A DNA stretch of 64,000 bases from Paramesorhizobium endophyticum (GCF_014640615.1 NZ_BMHH01000009.1:1-64000), one strand, 5' to 3'. Shown: positions 8,772-22,205, counted from the first letter of the stretch. The notes: generated by a model not told the origin, from the sequence alone. A program made the numbers and translations.

Positions 8772-11405
8772 ATGGCAACCGAACGCTATAATCCGCGCGC
8801 CGCGGAAACCCATTGGCAGAAGGTCTGGGAAGACGCCAGGATCTTCGAGACCCGGAATGACGACCCGCGGGAGAAATATTACGTCCTCGAGATGTTCCCC
8901 TATCCGTCGGGCCGCATCCATATGGGCCATGTCCGCAATTATACGATGGGCGACGTGGTGGCCCGCTACAAGCGGGCCAAGAGCTTCAACGTGCTGCATC
9001 CGATGGGCTGGGATGCGTTCGGCCTGCCGGCGGAAAACGCGGCGCGGGACAACAAGGTCAATCCGCGCCAGTGGACCTATGCCAATATCGAGACGATGAA
9101 GGGCCAGCTGCGCAAGATGGGCCTTTCGCTCGACTGGACGCGTGAAATCGCCACCTGCGACCCGAGTTATTACCGCCATCAGCAGAAACTGTTCCTCGAT
9201 TTCTGGAAGGCCGGGCTGGCGGAGCGCAAATCCGCCAAGGTGAACTGGGACCCGGTCGACATGACGGTGCTTGCCAATGAGCAGGTCATCGACGGGCGCG
9301 GCTGGCGCTCCGGCGCGCTGGTGGAACAGCGCGACCTGACACAGTGGTTCCTGAAGATCACCTCGATGGGGCAGGAACTGCTCGATGGCCTCGAAACGCT
9401 CGACCGCTGGCCCGAGAAGGTCCGAATCATGCAGCAGAACTGGATTGGCCGGTCGGAAGGCCTCTTGATCCGCTGGGCGCTCGACAAGGCTACCGCGCCC
9501 GATGGCGAGAGCGAGCTGGAAGTCTACACGACCCGGCCCGACACGCTGTTCGGCGCATCCTTCCTGGCGATCTCGCCGGACCATCCGCTGGCGAAGAAGG
9601 CTGCCGAGACCAACCCCGATCTCGCGGCCTTCGCCGAGGAATGCCGCCGCATGGGCACCTCGGTCGCCGCGCTGGAGACGGCGGAGAAGAAGGGTTTCGA
9701 CACGGGCATCCGGGTCAATCATCCGTTTGACGAAAACTGGAAGGTACCGGTCTATGTCGCCAATTTCGTGCTGATGGATTATGGCACCGGCGCGGTCTTC
9801 GGCTGCCCGGCGCATGACCAGCGCGACCTCGATTTCGCCAATAAATATGGCCTGCCGGTGGTGCCGGTCGTCCTGCCTGATGGGGATGACGCCGCGACGT
9901 TCCAGATTACGGAAGAGGCGTTCACCGATGACGGTGTGATGATCAACTCACGCTTCCTCGACGGGATGAAGCCCGAGCAGGCTTTCCAGGAAGTGGCGAG
10001 CCGCCTCGAAAAGATCACCATCAATGGCCGTCCGCAGGCAGAGCGCAAGGTGCAATTCCGTCTGCGCGACTGGCTGATTTCGCGCCAGCGCTATTGGGGT
10101 TGCCCGATCCCGGTGATCCATTGCGACGATTGCGGCGCGGTGCCGGTGCCGGACAGCGATCTGCCGGTGCTGCTGCCCGATGACGTCAGCTTCGACAAGC
10201 CGGGCAATCCGCTCGACCATCATCCGACCTGGAAGCATGTGAAGTGCCCCCATTGCGGCAAGGATGCGCGGCGTGACACGGACACGATGGATACCTTCGT
10301 CGATTCGTCCTGGTATTTCGCCCGCTTCACCGATCCCCGGAACGAGAATCAGCCGACGACGCTTTCCGCTGTCGACGGCCCCTCGGGCTGGCTGCCGGTC
10401 GACCAGTATATCGGCGGCGTGGAACATGCGATTCTGCACCTGCTCTATTCGCGCTTCTTCATCCGCGCCATGAAGGCGACCGGGCATGTCAAAACGGTCG
10501 AGGAGCCCTTCCAGGGGCTGTTCACCCAGGGCATGGTGGTGCACGAGACCTACCGGGACAAGAATGGCTGGGTATCGCCCGCCGATATCCGCATCGAGGA
10601 GAGCGACGGCCAGCGCAAGGCCGCGCTGCTTTCCACGGGCGAGCCGGTGGAAATCGGCTCCATCGAGAAGATGTCCAAGTCGAAGAAGAATGTCGTCGAC
10701 CCCGACGATATCATCGCTTCCTATGGCGCGGATACGGCGCGCTGGTTCATGCTCTCCGATTCGCCCCCGGACCGCGACGTGATCTGGACCGAGGCGGGCG
10801 TCGAAGGCGCGCACCGTTTCGTGCAGCGCATCTGGCGGCTCATTTCGGAAGCTGCGCCGATGCTGAAGGCGGTTCAGCCGAAATCAGCCTCCGAAGGCGA
10901 GGCGGGTGTCATCTCCAAGGCCGCGCACAAGACGTTGAAGGCCGTGGGCGAGGACATCGAGAAGCTGTCCTTCAACCGCGCGGTGGCTCGTCTCTACGAA
11001 CTCGCCAACACGCTCGCGTCCCCGCTGCAGGCGGCAGCCGGCGGCAAGGCGGATGCGGCTCTGCTTTCGGCGCTGCGCGAGGCGGTGGACATCCTCATCG
11101 CCATGATCGCCCCGATGATGCCGCATCTGGCGGAAGCCTGCCGGGCGGAGCTGGGTGCGGACGGACTCGCCGCCACGGCGCCGTGGCCGGCCTTCGATCC
11201 GGCATTGATTGTGGAGAACGAGATCACGCTTCCTGTGCAAATCAACGGGAAGAAAAGAGGGGATTTGACAATCGCCCGCGATGCGGATCAACTGACCGTG
11301 GAGAAGGCGGTGCTCGAACTTGATTTTATCAAGTCGGCCCTGAACGGGAACGCGCCGAAAAAGATCATCGTGGTGCCGCAGAGGATCGTCAATGTCGTTG
11401 CCTGA
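8772..11405 (+). CDS. leuS: Leucyl-tRNA synthetase
   Basis: An 877-residue class I synthetase that charges tRNA-Leu. The HMGH (HIGH-type) motif is at residues 50-53, the CP1 editing domain occupies about 220-420, and KMSKS is at 633-637. The C-terminal anticodon-binding and LTIARDAD...EKAVLEL tail is intact. The ATG at 8772 ([12 protein letters not shown]) is the family start; the frame is open further upstream without a better signal. The last 14 bp overlap the start of lptE, so the pair is translationally coupled as in other Rhizobiales. Confidence 0.98.
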   Translation: MATERYNPRAAETHWQKVWEDARIFETRNDDPREKYYVLEMFPYPSGRIHMGHVRNYTMGDVVARYKRAKSFNVLHPMGWDAFGLPAENAARDNKVNPRQWTYANIETMKGQLRKMGLSLDWTREIATCDPSYYRHQQKLFLDFWKAGLAERKSAKVNWDPVDMTVLANEQVIDGRGWRSGALVEQRDLTQWFLKITSMGQELLDGLETLDRWPEKVRIMQQNWIGRSEGLLIRWALDKATAPDGESELEVYTTRPDTLFGASFLAISPDHPLAKKAAETNPDLAAFAEECRRMGTSVAALETAEKKGFDTGIRVNHPFDENWKVPVYVANFVLMDYGTGAVFGCPAHDQRDLDFANKYGLPVVPVVLPDGDDAATFQITEEAFTDDGVMINSRFLDGMKPEQAFQEVASRLEKITINGRPQAERKVQFRLRDWLISRQRYWGCPIPVIHCDDCGAVPVPDSDLPVLLPDDVSFDKPGNPLDHHPTWKHVKCPHCGKDARRDTDTMDTFVDSSWYFARFTDPRNENQPTTLSAVDGPSGWLPVDQYIGGVEHAILHLLYSRFFIRAMKATGHVKTVEEPFQGLFTQGMVVHETYRDKNGWVSPADIRIEESDGQRKAALLSTGEPVEIGSIEKMSKSKKNVVDPDDIIASYGADTARWFMLSDSPPDRDVIWTEAGVEGAHRFVQRIWRLISEAAPMLKAVQPKSASEGEAGVISKAAHKTLKAVGEDIEKLSFNRAVARLYELANTLASPLQAAAGGKADAALLSALREAVDILIAMIAPMMPHLAEACRAELGADGLAATAPWPAFDPALIVENEITLPVQINGKKRGDLTIARDADQLTVEKAVLELDFIKSALNGNAPKKIIVVPQRIVNVVA

Positions 11406-11973
11406 TCGCGCTTTTTTGGCCACGCGGAAGCGTTTCGCGGTTCTAGTGCTGCTGGCGGGGACGCTGGCGGCTTCGGGTTGCACTGTGCAGCCGCTCTATT
11501 CGGGCGGCGGCGCGGGTTCGGCCATCGGCGGCAGCGTCCAGCCGGGCATGCGCGACAAGCTCGCCTCGATCGAGATCGAACCGGCGACGACGCGCTACGG
11601 GCAGGAAGTGCGCAACAAGCTGATCTTCCTTTTCAGCGGCGGTGCGGGCGAACCGGCCACGCCGGCCTATCGCCTGTCGCTCGGCGTGACATCCTTTACG
11701 ACCTCAGCGGTCAGCGTCGACGTCGGCGATTCGACGGATAGAACAGGGCGTCCTTCCGCCGGTACGGTGCAGGTCTCGTCGAACTATGTGCTGCGTGATA
11801 CGGCGGGCAAGCAGATTGCCACGGGCAGGCGGGCGGTGAGCGCCTCCTTCGACCGCCCGCGCCAGGAATTCGCGAATCTTCGCGCTGAGCGCGATGCTCA
11901 GGACCGCGCGGCGCAGGAACTGGCGGAACATGTCATGCTGGCCGTGGCGCAGGATCTGGCGCGGCAGCGCTGA
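11392..11973 (+). CDS. lptE: LPS-assembly lipoprotein LptE
   Basis: A 193-residue lipoprotein with a hydrophobic signal and lipobox LAASGC (Cys near residue 30), then TVQPLYSGG, the usual mature start in alphaproteobacterial LptE. LptE plugs the outer-membrane LptD barrel that inserts lipopolysaccharide. It starts inside the end of leuS. In related rhizobia holA (DNA polymerase III delta) normally follows. Here the next gene is an unrelated AAA ATPase, so the synteny is broken at this point. The protein itself looks complete. Confidence 0.88.
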   Translation: MSLPDRAFLATRKRFAVLVLLAGTLAASGCTVQPLYSGGGAGSAIGGSVQPGMRDKLASIEIEPATTRYGQEVRNKLIFLFSGGAGEPATPAYRLSLGVTSFTTSAVSVDVGDSTDRTGRPSAGTVQVSSNYVLRDTAGKQIATGRRAVSASFDRPRQEFANLRAERDAQDRAAQELAEHVMLAVAQDLARQR

Positions 11974-12053
11974 GTTTCTGTCGCAGCCTTTAAGCGGCTC
12001 GCGGCTGTGGCGGATATCATCGTCGCGCCTGATTCGTGGGATAAGGGCGCGAG

Positions 12054-13154
12054 ATGATGCGACTGACCTCCTTTTCAGCCAAAGGCTACCGATCGCTCCG
12101 CTCTGTCCGTCTCGACATTGGGCAGGTTTCGCTGTTTGTCGGCGAGAACGGCGCGGGAAAGTCTAACCTCTACCGGGCGCTGCAATTGGTGAAGGCGGCG
12201 GCGGAGGGCACGCTGGCTTCCGAAATCGCGCAGGAGGGCGGGATGCAGTCTGCGCTCTGGACGGGCATGCGCAAAGCGGGGCAGCCGCAGCGAATCATTC
12301 TCGAAAGCCATTTCGAGGACGAAGATACGGCGGCGCGTTTCTCCTACCGCATCGAGGCGGGACTTCCGCCGCCGGTATCCGCGGGCTTCGGGTTCGAGCC
12401 TCACATGAAGGAGGAGGAACTCAGCCTCGATACCGGACGGCGGCCCGTCGATATGATGAGCCGCAAGGGGCCGGCGGTCTTCGCGCGGGACGGGGAGGGG
12501 AAGCGCATCCAGCATCCCGTGCAGATGCTGAATTCGGAAACGGCGCTTTCCCAACTCGCAGGCTCCGGGCGCTATCCCGAAATCAGCGCCATCGGCACGG
12601 TGCTTAGGGGATGGCGTTTCTATCATGGATTCCGCACCGACCGGGATTCACCGGTGCGCCAACCGTCCGTCGCGGTGACCTCGCCGATGCTCGATGAGGA
12701 TGGCGGCAATCTTGCCGCTGTTTTCGCGACGCTCAGGCATATCAGAGGCGATACGGTCGATCTCGACCGCTGTATCGAGGACGCGCTTGGCGGCGCGAAA
12801 CTGGCTGTGCCGCTGCCGGAGCGGACGGCGTGTTTCGGCCTTGTGCTTCCCGAATTTCCGCAGCGGGTGTTCGGTCCGGAAGAACTGTCGGACGGCCAGA
12901 TCCGTTTTCTGGCGTTGGCCGGGGCGTTGCTGTCCTATCGCCTGCCGCCGCTCATCGCCCTCAACGAGCCGGAAGCGAGCCTGCACCCCTCAATGTTGCA
13001 ACCTCTTGCTGGCATAATCGCCAGGGCGGCGGAGCGGGCCCAGGTTTGGGTGGTCACGCATTCCCGCATCCTTGCAGAGGCCATTCATGCCGAAACAGGC
13101 GCAAGGCCGGCGACAGTTAGGAGGAAAGACGGGGAGACGGTGGTGAGTGGGTGA
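12054..13154 (+). CDS. AAA family ATPase, RecF/COG4637-like
   Basis: A 366-residue ABC-type (RecF/SMC-like) ATPase. The N-terminal LTSFSAKGYRSLRSVRL is followed by Walker A GENGAGKS at 30-37. An ABC-signature-like LSDGQ is at 278-282, and a Walker B region LIALNEPEASLHP is at about 300-312, with Asn where many relatives have Asp. H336 in VVTHSR is the switch histidine. Single-gene members of this family have no assigned function; some relatives act in phage defence or DNA repair with a partner nuclease. No partner is adjacent here. It begins 80 bp after lptE and ends by a strong hairpin. Codon use is like its neighbours, so it is not obviously foreign. Confidence 0.85.
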   Translation: MMRLTSFSAKGYRSLRSVRLDIGQVSLFVGENGAGKSNLYRALQLVKAAAEGTLASEIAQEGGMQSALWTGMRKAGQPQRIILESHFEDEDTAARFSYRIEAGLPPPVSAGFGFEPHMKEEELSLDTGRRPVDMMSRKGPAVFARDGEGKRIQHPVQMLNSETALSQLAGSGRYPEISAIGTVLRGWRFYHGFRTDRDSPVRQPSVAVTSPMLDEDGGNLAAVFATLRHIRGDTVDLDRCIEDALGGAKLAVPLPERTACFGLVLPEFPQRVFGPEELSDGQIRFLALAGALLSYRLPPLIALNEPEASLHPSMLQPLAGIIARAAERAQVWVVTHSRILAEAIHAETGARPATVRRKDGETVVSG

Positions 13155-13162
13155 TCCTCTTC

Positions 13163-13306
13163 ACCCGTGGTTCGAGGCTTAGCCGCCGCCCTCCATTCAC
13201 TCTAACTATGAGGGCAGGGACCGTTGCGGCTCCAGTAACCGCTCTCCTGAGGTACGATACGAAGCGACGCGGCCTTGAAGGGCGAGGGCGCTTGGCGCCC
13301 TCGCCC
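13163..13306. repeat. Diverged family C element ending in a strong hairpin
   Basis: GTGGTTCGAGGCTT, ACTATGAGGGC, CTCCTGAGGTACGA and CTTGAAGGGCGAGGGC match the order of blocks in family C elements (36790-36966, 57592-57801, 60672-60893) with many differences. It fills the whole gap between the convergent AAA ATPase and fsa genes. Confidence 0.6.
13280..13306. terminator. Hairpin between convergent genes
   Basis: GGGCGAGGGCGC, loop TTG, then GCGCCCTCGCCC is a perfect 12-bp stem. It sits a few bases after the fsa stop codon and after the AAA ATPase gene. No T-run follows, so termination strength is uncertain. Confidence 0.65.
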
Positions 13307-13312
13307 AAACTA

Positions 13313-13966
13313 TCAGGCGATCTTCTGCCCCGTCTTCGCCCAATCGGCGAGGAAGGATTCCAGCCCCTTATCCGTCAGCGGGTGCTTGGCGAGCGCCTTC
13401 AGCACGGCGGGCGGGACGGTGGCGACGTCGGCGCCGATGAGGGCGGCGTCTTTGACATGGTTCACGGTGCGGATCGAGGCGGCGAGGATCTCGGTCTTGA
13501 AATCGTAATTGTCGTAGATGGTGCGGATTTCGGCGATGAGTTCCATGCCGTTGATGCCCATATCGTCGAGGCGACCGATGAAGGGCGAGATGAAGGTCGC
13601 ACCGGCCTTGGCGGCGAGAAGAGCCTGGGTGGCCGAGAAGCAGAGCGTGACGTTGACCTTGCGGCCCTCCGACGTCAGCGCTTTGCAGGCCTTGAGGCCG
13701 TCGAGCGTCAGCGGCACCTTGATGCAGATATTGTCGGCGATCTTCGAGAGAATGGCGGCTTCCTTCATCATGCCGTCGAAATCAAGCGCGGTGACTTCAG
13801 CGGAAACCGGGCCGGAAACGATGCCGCAGATTTCCTTGGTGACTTCGAGGATATCGCGGCCAGATTTCGCTATCAGCGAGGGATTGGTGGTTACACCGTC
13901 GAGGAGGCCGAGATCGTTCAGCTCGCGGATTTCCTTCACATCGGCGGTATCGACAAAGAATTTCAT
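13313..13966 (-). CDS. fsa: Transaldolase-like fructose-6-phosphate aldolase
   Basis: A 217-residue protein of the short (TalC/FSA) transaldolase subfamily, beginning [21 protein letters not shown]83 in NICIKVPLT is the Schiff-base lysine; [11 protein letters not shown] at 26-36 is the family phosphate/substrate loop. Members act either as fructose-6-phosphate aldolases or as true transaldolases in the pentose phosphate pathway, and sequence alone does not settle which. The ATG has a GAGGACTG site. The gene is divergent from priA, 116 bp apart, and convergent with the AAA ATPase. Confidence 0.92.
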   Translation of the reverse strand: MKFFVDTADVKEIRELNDLGLLDGVTTNPSLIAKSGRDILEVTKEICGIVSGPVSAEVTALDFDGMMKEAAILSKIADNICIKVPLTLDGLKACKALTSEGRKVNVTLCFSATQALLAAKAGATFISPFIGRLDDMGINGMELIAEIRTIYDNYDFKTEILAASIRTVNHVKDAALIGADVATVPPAVLKALAKHPLTDKGLESFLADWAKTGQKIA

Positions 13967-14082
13967 TTCAGTCCTCCATAAACTGGCTGGCGAGGTATCG
14001 GGCTTGGCCTTTAAAAGACCCCCCCTCTTATCCTCTAAGGTGGGTTTCCTTTACTCCAAAGCCAAGCCAAGGTCACGCGATC

Positions 14083-16269
14083 ATGTCGAAAGATTCGCAC
14101 CTACCTCGCAGGATCGTACCCGTGCTCGTGCCGATGCCCGCAGAACGGCCCTATTCCTATACCGTGCCTGATGGGATGAGCGTCGTGCCGGGTTCGATCG
14201 TGCGGGTGCCGCTGGGCCCGCGCGAGGTGGCGGGCATCGCTACGGGCGGAGAGACGGATTCGGTCGACGCGAAGAAGCTGCGGCCGATTTCGCAGGTGTT
14301 CGACTGCCCCCCGGTTCATCCGGATATGCTTCGCTTTGTCGCGTGGGCGGCGGATTATACGCTGTCGCCGCCGGGCATGGTGGCGCGGATGCTGCTGCGC
14401 GTCCCCGCCGCCTTCGACCCCGAGCCGCCGATTCCGGGCCTGCGCTATGCGGGTGAGAGGCCCGACCGGCTGACGGATGCGCGCGCGCGGGTGATGGAGC
14501 TCATTGAGGATGGCATGGCGTGGACGCGTTCCGGTCTTGCCCATGCAGCCGGGGTCTCGACGACCGTCGTTGAAGGGCTGAAGACGCAGGGCGTGTTCGA
14601 GGAGGTGATGATCCCGCCGCCGCCGGTGGTGGCCGCGCCCGACATCGACTTTGCCCGCGCCGATCTCTCGCCGGACCAGCGGGCGGCGGCGGACATGCTG
14701 GTGGAGAATGTCGAGGCGAAAGGCTTTTCCGTCTGCCTGCTCGACGGTGTGACCGGCTCGGGCAAGACGGAAGTTTATTTTGAGGCGGTGGCGAAGGCGA
14801 TCGAGCAGGGGCGGCAGGTGCTGATCCTCCTGCCGGAAATCGCGCTGACGCAGCAATTCCTCGATCGCTTCCACAATCGCTTCGGGGCGAAGCCCGCCGA
14901 ATGGCATTCCGACTTGCCCCCGAAAATGCGTGAGCGCGTCTGGCGGCAGGTGGCGGAGGGGCAGGTGCGGGTGGTGGCGGGGGCGCGCTCGGCGCTGTTC
15001 CTGCCGTTCCGCGAATTGGGGCTGATCGTGGTCGATGAAGAGCACGATCCCGCCTACAAGCAGGAGGACCGGGTCTTCTACAATGCCCGCGACATGGCTG
15101 TCGTACGCGGCCATATCGGCGGTTTTCCCGTCGTGCTCGCCTCGGCGACGCCATCGGTCGAAAGCCAGGTCAATGCGGAGCAGGGGCGCTACCGGCGTAT
15201 CCGGCTTTCTTCCCGCTATGCCGAAGCCGCGATGCCTGACCTCAAAACCATCGACATGCGCCGCTCGCCGCCCCCGCCGGGGCGGTTCCTCTCGCCGGTG
15301 CTGACCGGAGCCATCGCCCAGACCCTGGAGCGGAAGGAGCAGGCGCTGCTGTTCCTCAACCGGCGTGGCTATGCGCCCTTGACGCTGTGCCGCGTCTGCG
15401 GGCACCGCTTCCAGTGCCCGGATTGCTCGAGCTGGCTGGTGGAGCACCGCTTTCGGGGCCAGCTCATGTGCCATCAATGCGGCTATCACGAGCCGGTGCC
15501 GCAATCCTGCCCGTCCTGCGGCACGCTCGATCATCTGGTCGCTTGCGGGCCGGGGGTGGAGCGTATCGCGGAGGAAACGGCGGCGGCGTTTCCCGATGCG
15601 CGGATCATCGTGCTCTCATCCGACCTGCTTGGCGGGGTGAAGCGGCTGCGGCTGGAGTTGGAGGCTGTCGCCAAGGGCGAGGCGGATATCGTCATCGGTA
15701 CGCAGCTGGTGGCGAAGGGCCATAATTTTCCGGGCATGACGCTGGTGGGCGTCATCGATGCCGATCTGGGCCTCGCCAACGGCGACCCGCGCGCGGCGGA
15801 GCGGACATTCCAACTGCTCAATCAGGTGACAGGCCGCGCCGGCCGCACGGGACGCAAGAGCATCGGCCTTCTCCAGACCTACCAGCCGGAGCATCCTGTC
15901 ATGCGCGCCATCGTCTCGGGCGACGCCGAGGCGTTCTATGCGCGCGAGATAGAGGAGCGCGAGCGCGCCGGGCTTCCACCCTTCGGGCGGCTGGCGGCGC
16001 TGATCGTTTCGGCCAATTCGCGCGCGGAGGCGGAGAGCCATGCGCGAGGGCTACGGAGGGCCGCGCCGTCATCGTCGGAAATCGCCGTGCTCGGGCCTGC
16101 CGAAGCGCCGCTCGCGCTGATTCGCGGGCGGCATCGGTTTCGATTGCTGATCCATGGGACGAAGCGGGCGGATATTCAGGCTTTCATCCGGGCACTGCTC
16201 GCAGCAGGGCCGAAGGAGCGGGGATCGGTGCGGGTGCAGGTGGATATCGATCCGCAGAGTTTTTTGTAG
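14083..16269 (+). CDS. priA: Primosomal replication helicase PriA
   Basis: A 728-residue superfamily 2 helicase that reloads the replisome at stalled forks. The N-terminal 3'-DNA-binding domain occupies about 1-110. Walker A GVTGSGKT is at 222-229 and the DEAH-type DEEHD lies near 320. The zinc-binding cysteine cluster follows at about 435-485 (CRVCGHRFQCPDC and CHQCGY and CPSCGT), and the VIDADLGLANGDPRAAER and GRAGRTGR helicase motifs come later. Length is usual for the family. It begins with ATG after an AAGG site and lies just upstream of the ATP synthase region, a conserved position in Rhizobiales. Confidence 0.97.
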   Translation: MSKDSHLPRRIVPVLVPMPAERPYSYTVPDGMSVVPGSIVRVPLGPREVAGIATGGETDSVDAKKLRPISQVFDCPPVHPDMLRFVAWAADYTLSPPGMVARMLLRVPAAFDPEPPIPGLRYAGERPDRLTDARARVMELIEDGMAWTRSGLAHAAGVSTTVVEGLKTQGVFEEVMIPPPPVVAAPDIDFARADLSPDQRAAADMLVENVEAKGFSVCLLDGVTGSGKTEVYFEAVAKAIEQGRQVLILLPEIALTQQFLDRFHNRFGAKPAEWHSDLPPKMRERVWRQVAEGQVRVVAGARSALFLPFRELGLIVVDEEHDPAYKQEDRVFYNARDMAVVRGHIGGFPVVLASATPSVESQVNAEQGRYRRIRLSSRYAEAAMPDLKTIDMRRSPPPPGRFLSPVLTGAIAQTLERKEQALLFLNRRGYAPLTLCRVCGHRFQCPDCSSWLVEHRFRGQLMCHQCGYHEPVPQSCPSCGTLDHLVACGPGVERIAEETAAAFPDARIIVLSSDLLGGVKRLRLELEAVAKGEADIVIGTQLVAKGHNFPGMTLVGVIDADLGLANGDPRAAERTFQLLNQVTGRAGRTGRKSIGLLQTYQPEHPVMRAIVSGDAEAFYAREIEERERAGLPPFGRLAALIVSANSRAEAESHARGLRRAAPSSSEIAVLGPAEAPLALIRGRHRFRLLIHGTKRADIQAFIRALLAAGPKERGSVRVQVDIDPQSFL

Positions 16270-16424
16270 AGTTGTTTTTTTCAGAATTGGAAACGTTGGA
16301 GGGGGGCGGCGTAGAGCGCCGGCGTTTCCGTTGGTTATGAAAAACGCAACAAGCGCTTTTTGTCGCACTTTTTTCAAACCTGCCTTATAGAGCGCGGATC
16401 GATTTTCGACGCATGGGGAATGAC

Positions 16425-16814
16425 ATGGATTTCTATTGGCCGGCGAGTGATGGGGAGTGGCTGGCATGGGCTTCGGCGCTTGTTACCGTGCTGTTCGGGC
16501 TTATCCTGTTCCTTGCGCCCGGCCTGTCGATGAAGCTGCTGCGGCTTGCGCCGCAGGGCGAGCGGCCGGAGGCTTTTGCCTCGATCCGCGCGACAATGGC
16601 GGGATTTCATATAGGCTTGGGCCTTTCCTGTATCATCTTCGCCCAGCCCTTCCTCTGGCTGGCGCTTGGGGCGGCGTGGGGTTTCAGCCTGTTCGGGCGG
16701 CTCATCTCGATCATGTCGGACAAGGGTAGCACGTTTTACAACTTTATGGCTGCGCTGCTCGAATTTCTGCTCGCCGCCGCGCCGCTGCTTTTCGCTTTCG
16801 GTTTCGTCGCTTAA
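16425..16814 (+). CDS. Small four-helix membrane protein, AGROH133_08824-like
   Basis: About 129 residues with four hydrophobic segments, starting MDFYWPASDGEWLAWASALV and ending LLEFLLAAAPLLFAFGFVA. It resembles a rhizobial family that I recall being annotated as 'AGROH133_08824 family phage infection protein'; the name rests on weak transferred evidence and the true function is unknown. The ATG at 16425 has GGGGAATGAC directly upstream and is preferred to 16413. It stands alone between priA and atpH. Confidence 0.75.
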   Translation: MDFYWPASDGEWLAWASALVTVLFGLILFLAPGLSMKLLRLAPQGERPEAFASIRATMAGFHIGLGLSCIIFAQPFLWLALGAAWGFSLFGRLISIMSDKGSTFYNFMAALLEFLLAAAPLLFAFGFVA

Positions 16815-16868
16815 GGGGGCCTGAGGGGCAAAAAACCCGGCAATTGCGACAAAGCTGACCAAAAACAG

Positions 16869-16893
16869 CGGGATTCGCGTGTTGCGAGTCCCG
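16869..16893. other. Hairpin upstream of the atp operon
   Basis: CGGGATTCGC, loop GTGTT, GCGAGTCCCG: a 10-bp stem with one G-U pair, about 50 bp after the preceding gene. No T-run follows, so it may be a weak terminator or a processed leader structure for atpHAGDC. Confidence 0.5.
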
Positions 16894-17040
16894 TTCGTTC
16901 ATGCTAGAGGGCAAACGAATTTCAGCGGGGATGTTCAGCACATCTAATATGCGCTGAGAAAAATCAATAAAGTCAATGATTTAGGTTGACCTGACCTTCA
17001 GGCCCCAAGTCTTGACGCTAACCAAGAGAGCCTGTTGTCC

Positions 17041-17600
17041 GTGACGGAAAGTTCATCGCTCATTTCAGGTGTCGCGCGGCGTTATGCCGGATCGCTGTTC
17101 GATCTGGCGCTGGAAGCAAATTCCGTCGCCGCTGTGGAAAAAGACCTCGGCCGGTTCGAGGCTCTCTTGAATGGCAGCGACGATCTGAAGCGCTTGGTCA
17201 CAAGCCCGGTCTTTTCGACCGAGGAGCAGGAAAAGGCGATCGCCGCCGTCGCCGACAAGGCGGGCATCACGGGCCTCGTTGGAAACTTCCTGCGTGTCGT
17301 CGCCGCCAATCGCCGGCTGTTCGTGCTGCCCGGCATGATCGCGGCGTTCCGTGAGATCGCAGCGACGCATCGCGGCGAGATTTCCGCCGACGTGACCGCC
17401 GCCCATGAACTGTCTGCCGCACAGCAGAATGAATTGAAGGCGACGCTCAAGGGCGTGGCCGGCAAGGACGTGACGATCAATGTCACCGTCGATCCGTCGA
17501 TCCTCGGCGGCCTCATCGTCAAGATGGGCTCGCGCCAGATCGATACCTCCCTTCGCACCAAACTTTCTTCTCTCAAGCTTGCACTGAAAGAGGTCGGCTG

Positions 17601-17601
<1 letters not shown>
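17041..17601 (+). CDS. atpH: ATP synthase F1 delta subunit
   Basis: A 186-residue delta (OSCP) subunit joining the F1 head to the peripheral stalk. The N-terminal [18 protein letters not shown] and the C-terminal [20 protein letters not shown] are the two family blocks. A GTG at 17041 ([10 protein letters not shown]) gives the same length as the Brucella protein; a TTG two codons earlier is a possible alternative with the AGAGAG site closer. Its stop codon overlaps the atpA start (TGATG). It is the first gene of the F1 operon; the Fo genes are elsewhere, as usual in alphaproteobacteria. Confidence 0.95.
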
Positions 17602-19130
<1,529 letters not shown>

Positions 19131-19139
19131 GTTTTAGCC

Positions 19140-19215
19140 GCATGACCTCTCTAGGTCATGCTGTTTTTAGTCGCATGATCCTGCCCGAAAAGTCTGCGAC
19201 TTTTCGGGGTCATGC
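19140..19215. repeat. Two hairpins in the atpA-atpG gap, including family D
   Basis: First GCATGACC...GGTCATGC (19140-19161). Then GCATGATC, CCCGAAAAGTC, GACTTTTCGGGG and TCATGC (19173-19215), the family D design shared with 58986-59028. Both are perfect or near-perfect stems. They lie within a co-transcribed operon, so they may stabilise or process the mRNA. Confidence 0.8.
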
Positions 19216-19233
19216 TACCGACAGGACGAACGG

Positions 19234-20112
19234 ATGCCTTCACTCAAGGATCTGAGAAACCGTATCGCCTCGGTCAAGGCGACGCAGAAGATCACCAAGG
19301 CGATGCAGATGGTCGCCGCGGCGAAACTGCGCCGCGCCCAGGAGGCCGCGGAGGCCGCGCGGCCCTATTCGCAGCGCATGGGTACGGTTCTCGCCAACAT
19401 CGCGCAGAATGTCAGCGGCGAGGATGCGCCTGTTCTTGTCACCGGCACGGGTTCCGACAAGGTGCACCTGCTTGTCGTCTGCACGGCGGAGCGCGGCCTT
19501 TGCGGCGGTTTCAACTCGCAGATCGCGCGTCTGGCGCGCGACCACGCGCGCAAGCTCCTCGCTGAAGGCAAGACGGTGAAGATCATGACCGTCGGCAAGA
19601 AGGGCGCGGACATCCTGCGGCGCGAGTTCGGCTCGATGTTCATCGAGCATTTCAACCTGCGCGAGGTGAAGCAGATCGGCTTCGCCAATGCCGACGAGAT
19701 CGGGCGCAAGGTTATTGCGCTGTTCGATGAAGGCGCGTTCGACGTCTGCACGCTGTTCTATTCGGAGTTCAAGTCGGTCATCAGCCAGGTGCCGACCGCG
19801 CAGCAGCTCATTCCCGCTTCCGCAGGCGGCGAGGCGGCGGCGACCGAAGGTCAGGGCGCGCTTTACGAATATGAGCCGGACCCGGCGACGATCCTGAGCG
19901 ACCTTATTCCGCGCAATATCTCGGTGCAGATTTTCCGGGCGCTCCTGGAAAATGTGGCCGGCGAGATGGGCGCCAAGATGAGCGCGATGGACAATGCGAC
20001 GCGCAATGCCGGCGACATGATCAACAAGCTGTCGATCACGTATAACCGCCAGCGGCAGGCTCAGATCACCAAGGAACTGATCGAAATCATTTCGGGCGCG
20101 GAAGCGCTCTAA
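19234..20112 (+). CDS. atpG: ATP synthase F1 gamma subunit
   Basis: A 292-residue gamma subunit, the central rotor shaft. The N-terminal coiled coil ([20 protein letters not shown]) and the C-terminal coiled coil ([34 protein letters not shown]) flank a Rossmann-like core with [12 protein letters not shown]. It is separated from atpA by hairpins and from atpD by only 17 bp, with a GGAAGG site for the latter. Confidence 0.98.
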   Translation: MPSLKDLRNRIASVKATQKITKAMQMVAAAKLRRAQEAAEAARPYSQRMGTVLANIAQNVSGEDAPVLVTGTGSDKVHLLVVCTAERGLCGGFNSQIARLARDHARKLLAEGKTVKIMTVGKKGADILRREFGSMFIEHFNLREVKQIGFANADEIGRKVIALFDEGAFDVCTLFYSEFKSVISQVPTAQQLIPASAGGEAAATEGQGALYEYEPDPATILSDLIPRNISVQIFRALLENVAGEMGAKMSAMDNATRNAGDMINKLSITYNRQRQAQITKELIEIISGAEAL

Positions 20113-20123
20113 TCGGAAGGTAA

Positions 20124-21686
<1,563 letters not shown>

Positions 21687-21697
21687 ATCAAAGGGAG

Positions 21698-21766
21698 TAG
21701 TGAGGTAGGCAGTGAGATAGTGAGCTAGACGATTTCTACTTACTACTCACTATTCCCTACTCACTA
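21698..21766. repeat. Inverted repeat of AGTGAG/CTCACT units between atpD and atpC
   Basis: Arm 21698-21729 is built of TAGTGAG-like units and arm 21735-21766 of their complements (CTACTTACTACTCACTATT), with a 5-base loop. The pairing is imperfect. It fills most of the 88-bp gap inside the operon. The composition is unlike family A-D elements. Confidence 0.75.
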
Positions 21767-21774
21767 AAACGAAC

Positions 21775-22182
21775 ATGGCTGAAGCCTTCCAATTCGAACT
21801 GGTGTCGCCGGAGCGTCTGCTGCTTTCCGCCAAGGTCACGGAAGTCGTGATTCCCGGAAGCGAAGGCTACATGACCGTGATGGCCCGCCATGCTCCCCTG
21901 ATGGCGACCATCAAGCCGGGCGTGATCAAGGTCAAGCAGGCCGACGGCAAGGACGATTCCTATGTGGTGTTCGGCGGTTTCGCCGACGTCACGCAGGAGA
22001 GCTGCACGGTTCTGGCCGAATCCGCCGTGCATGTGGACGACCTCAACCGCGAGGATCTCAAGCGCCGCATCGAGCGGGCGCGGGGGGAACTCGACGATGC
22101 CGACACGCACGAGAAGCGCACCAAGGCCGAGCAGTTCCTGCATCAACTGATGACGCTGGGCGACTCGATCCTGCCAGCCTGA
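21775..22182 (+). CDS. atpC: ATP synthase F1 epsilon subunit
   Basis: A 135-residue epsilon subunit: an N-terminal beta-sandwich (FELVSPERLLLSAKVTEVVIPG) and a C-terminal helical hairpin (LNREDLKRRIERARGELDDA). It couples F1 to the c-ring and inhibits ATP hydrolysis. It is the last gene of the operon and is followed by a clear terminator. Confidence 0.98.
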   Translation: MAEAFQFELVSPERLLLSAKVTEVVIPGSEGYMTVMARHAPLMATIKPGVIKVKQADGKDDSYVVFGGFADVTQESCTVLAESAVHVDDLNREDLKRRIERARGELDDADTHEKRTKAEQFLHQLMTLGDSILPA

Positions 22183-22205
22183 TTTCGGCTTACCGACTTT
22201 AGAGA

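Noticed and set aside
16815-17040. Riboswitch upstream of the atp operon
   Set aside because: Only one plain hairpin is visible, without any conserved riboswitch core.
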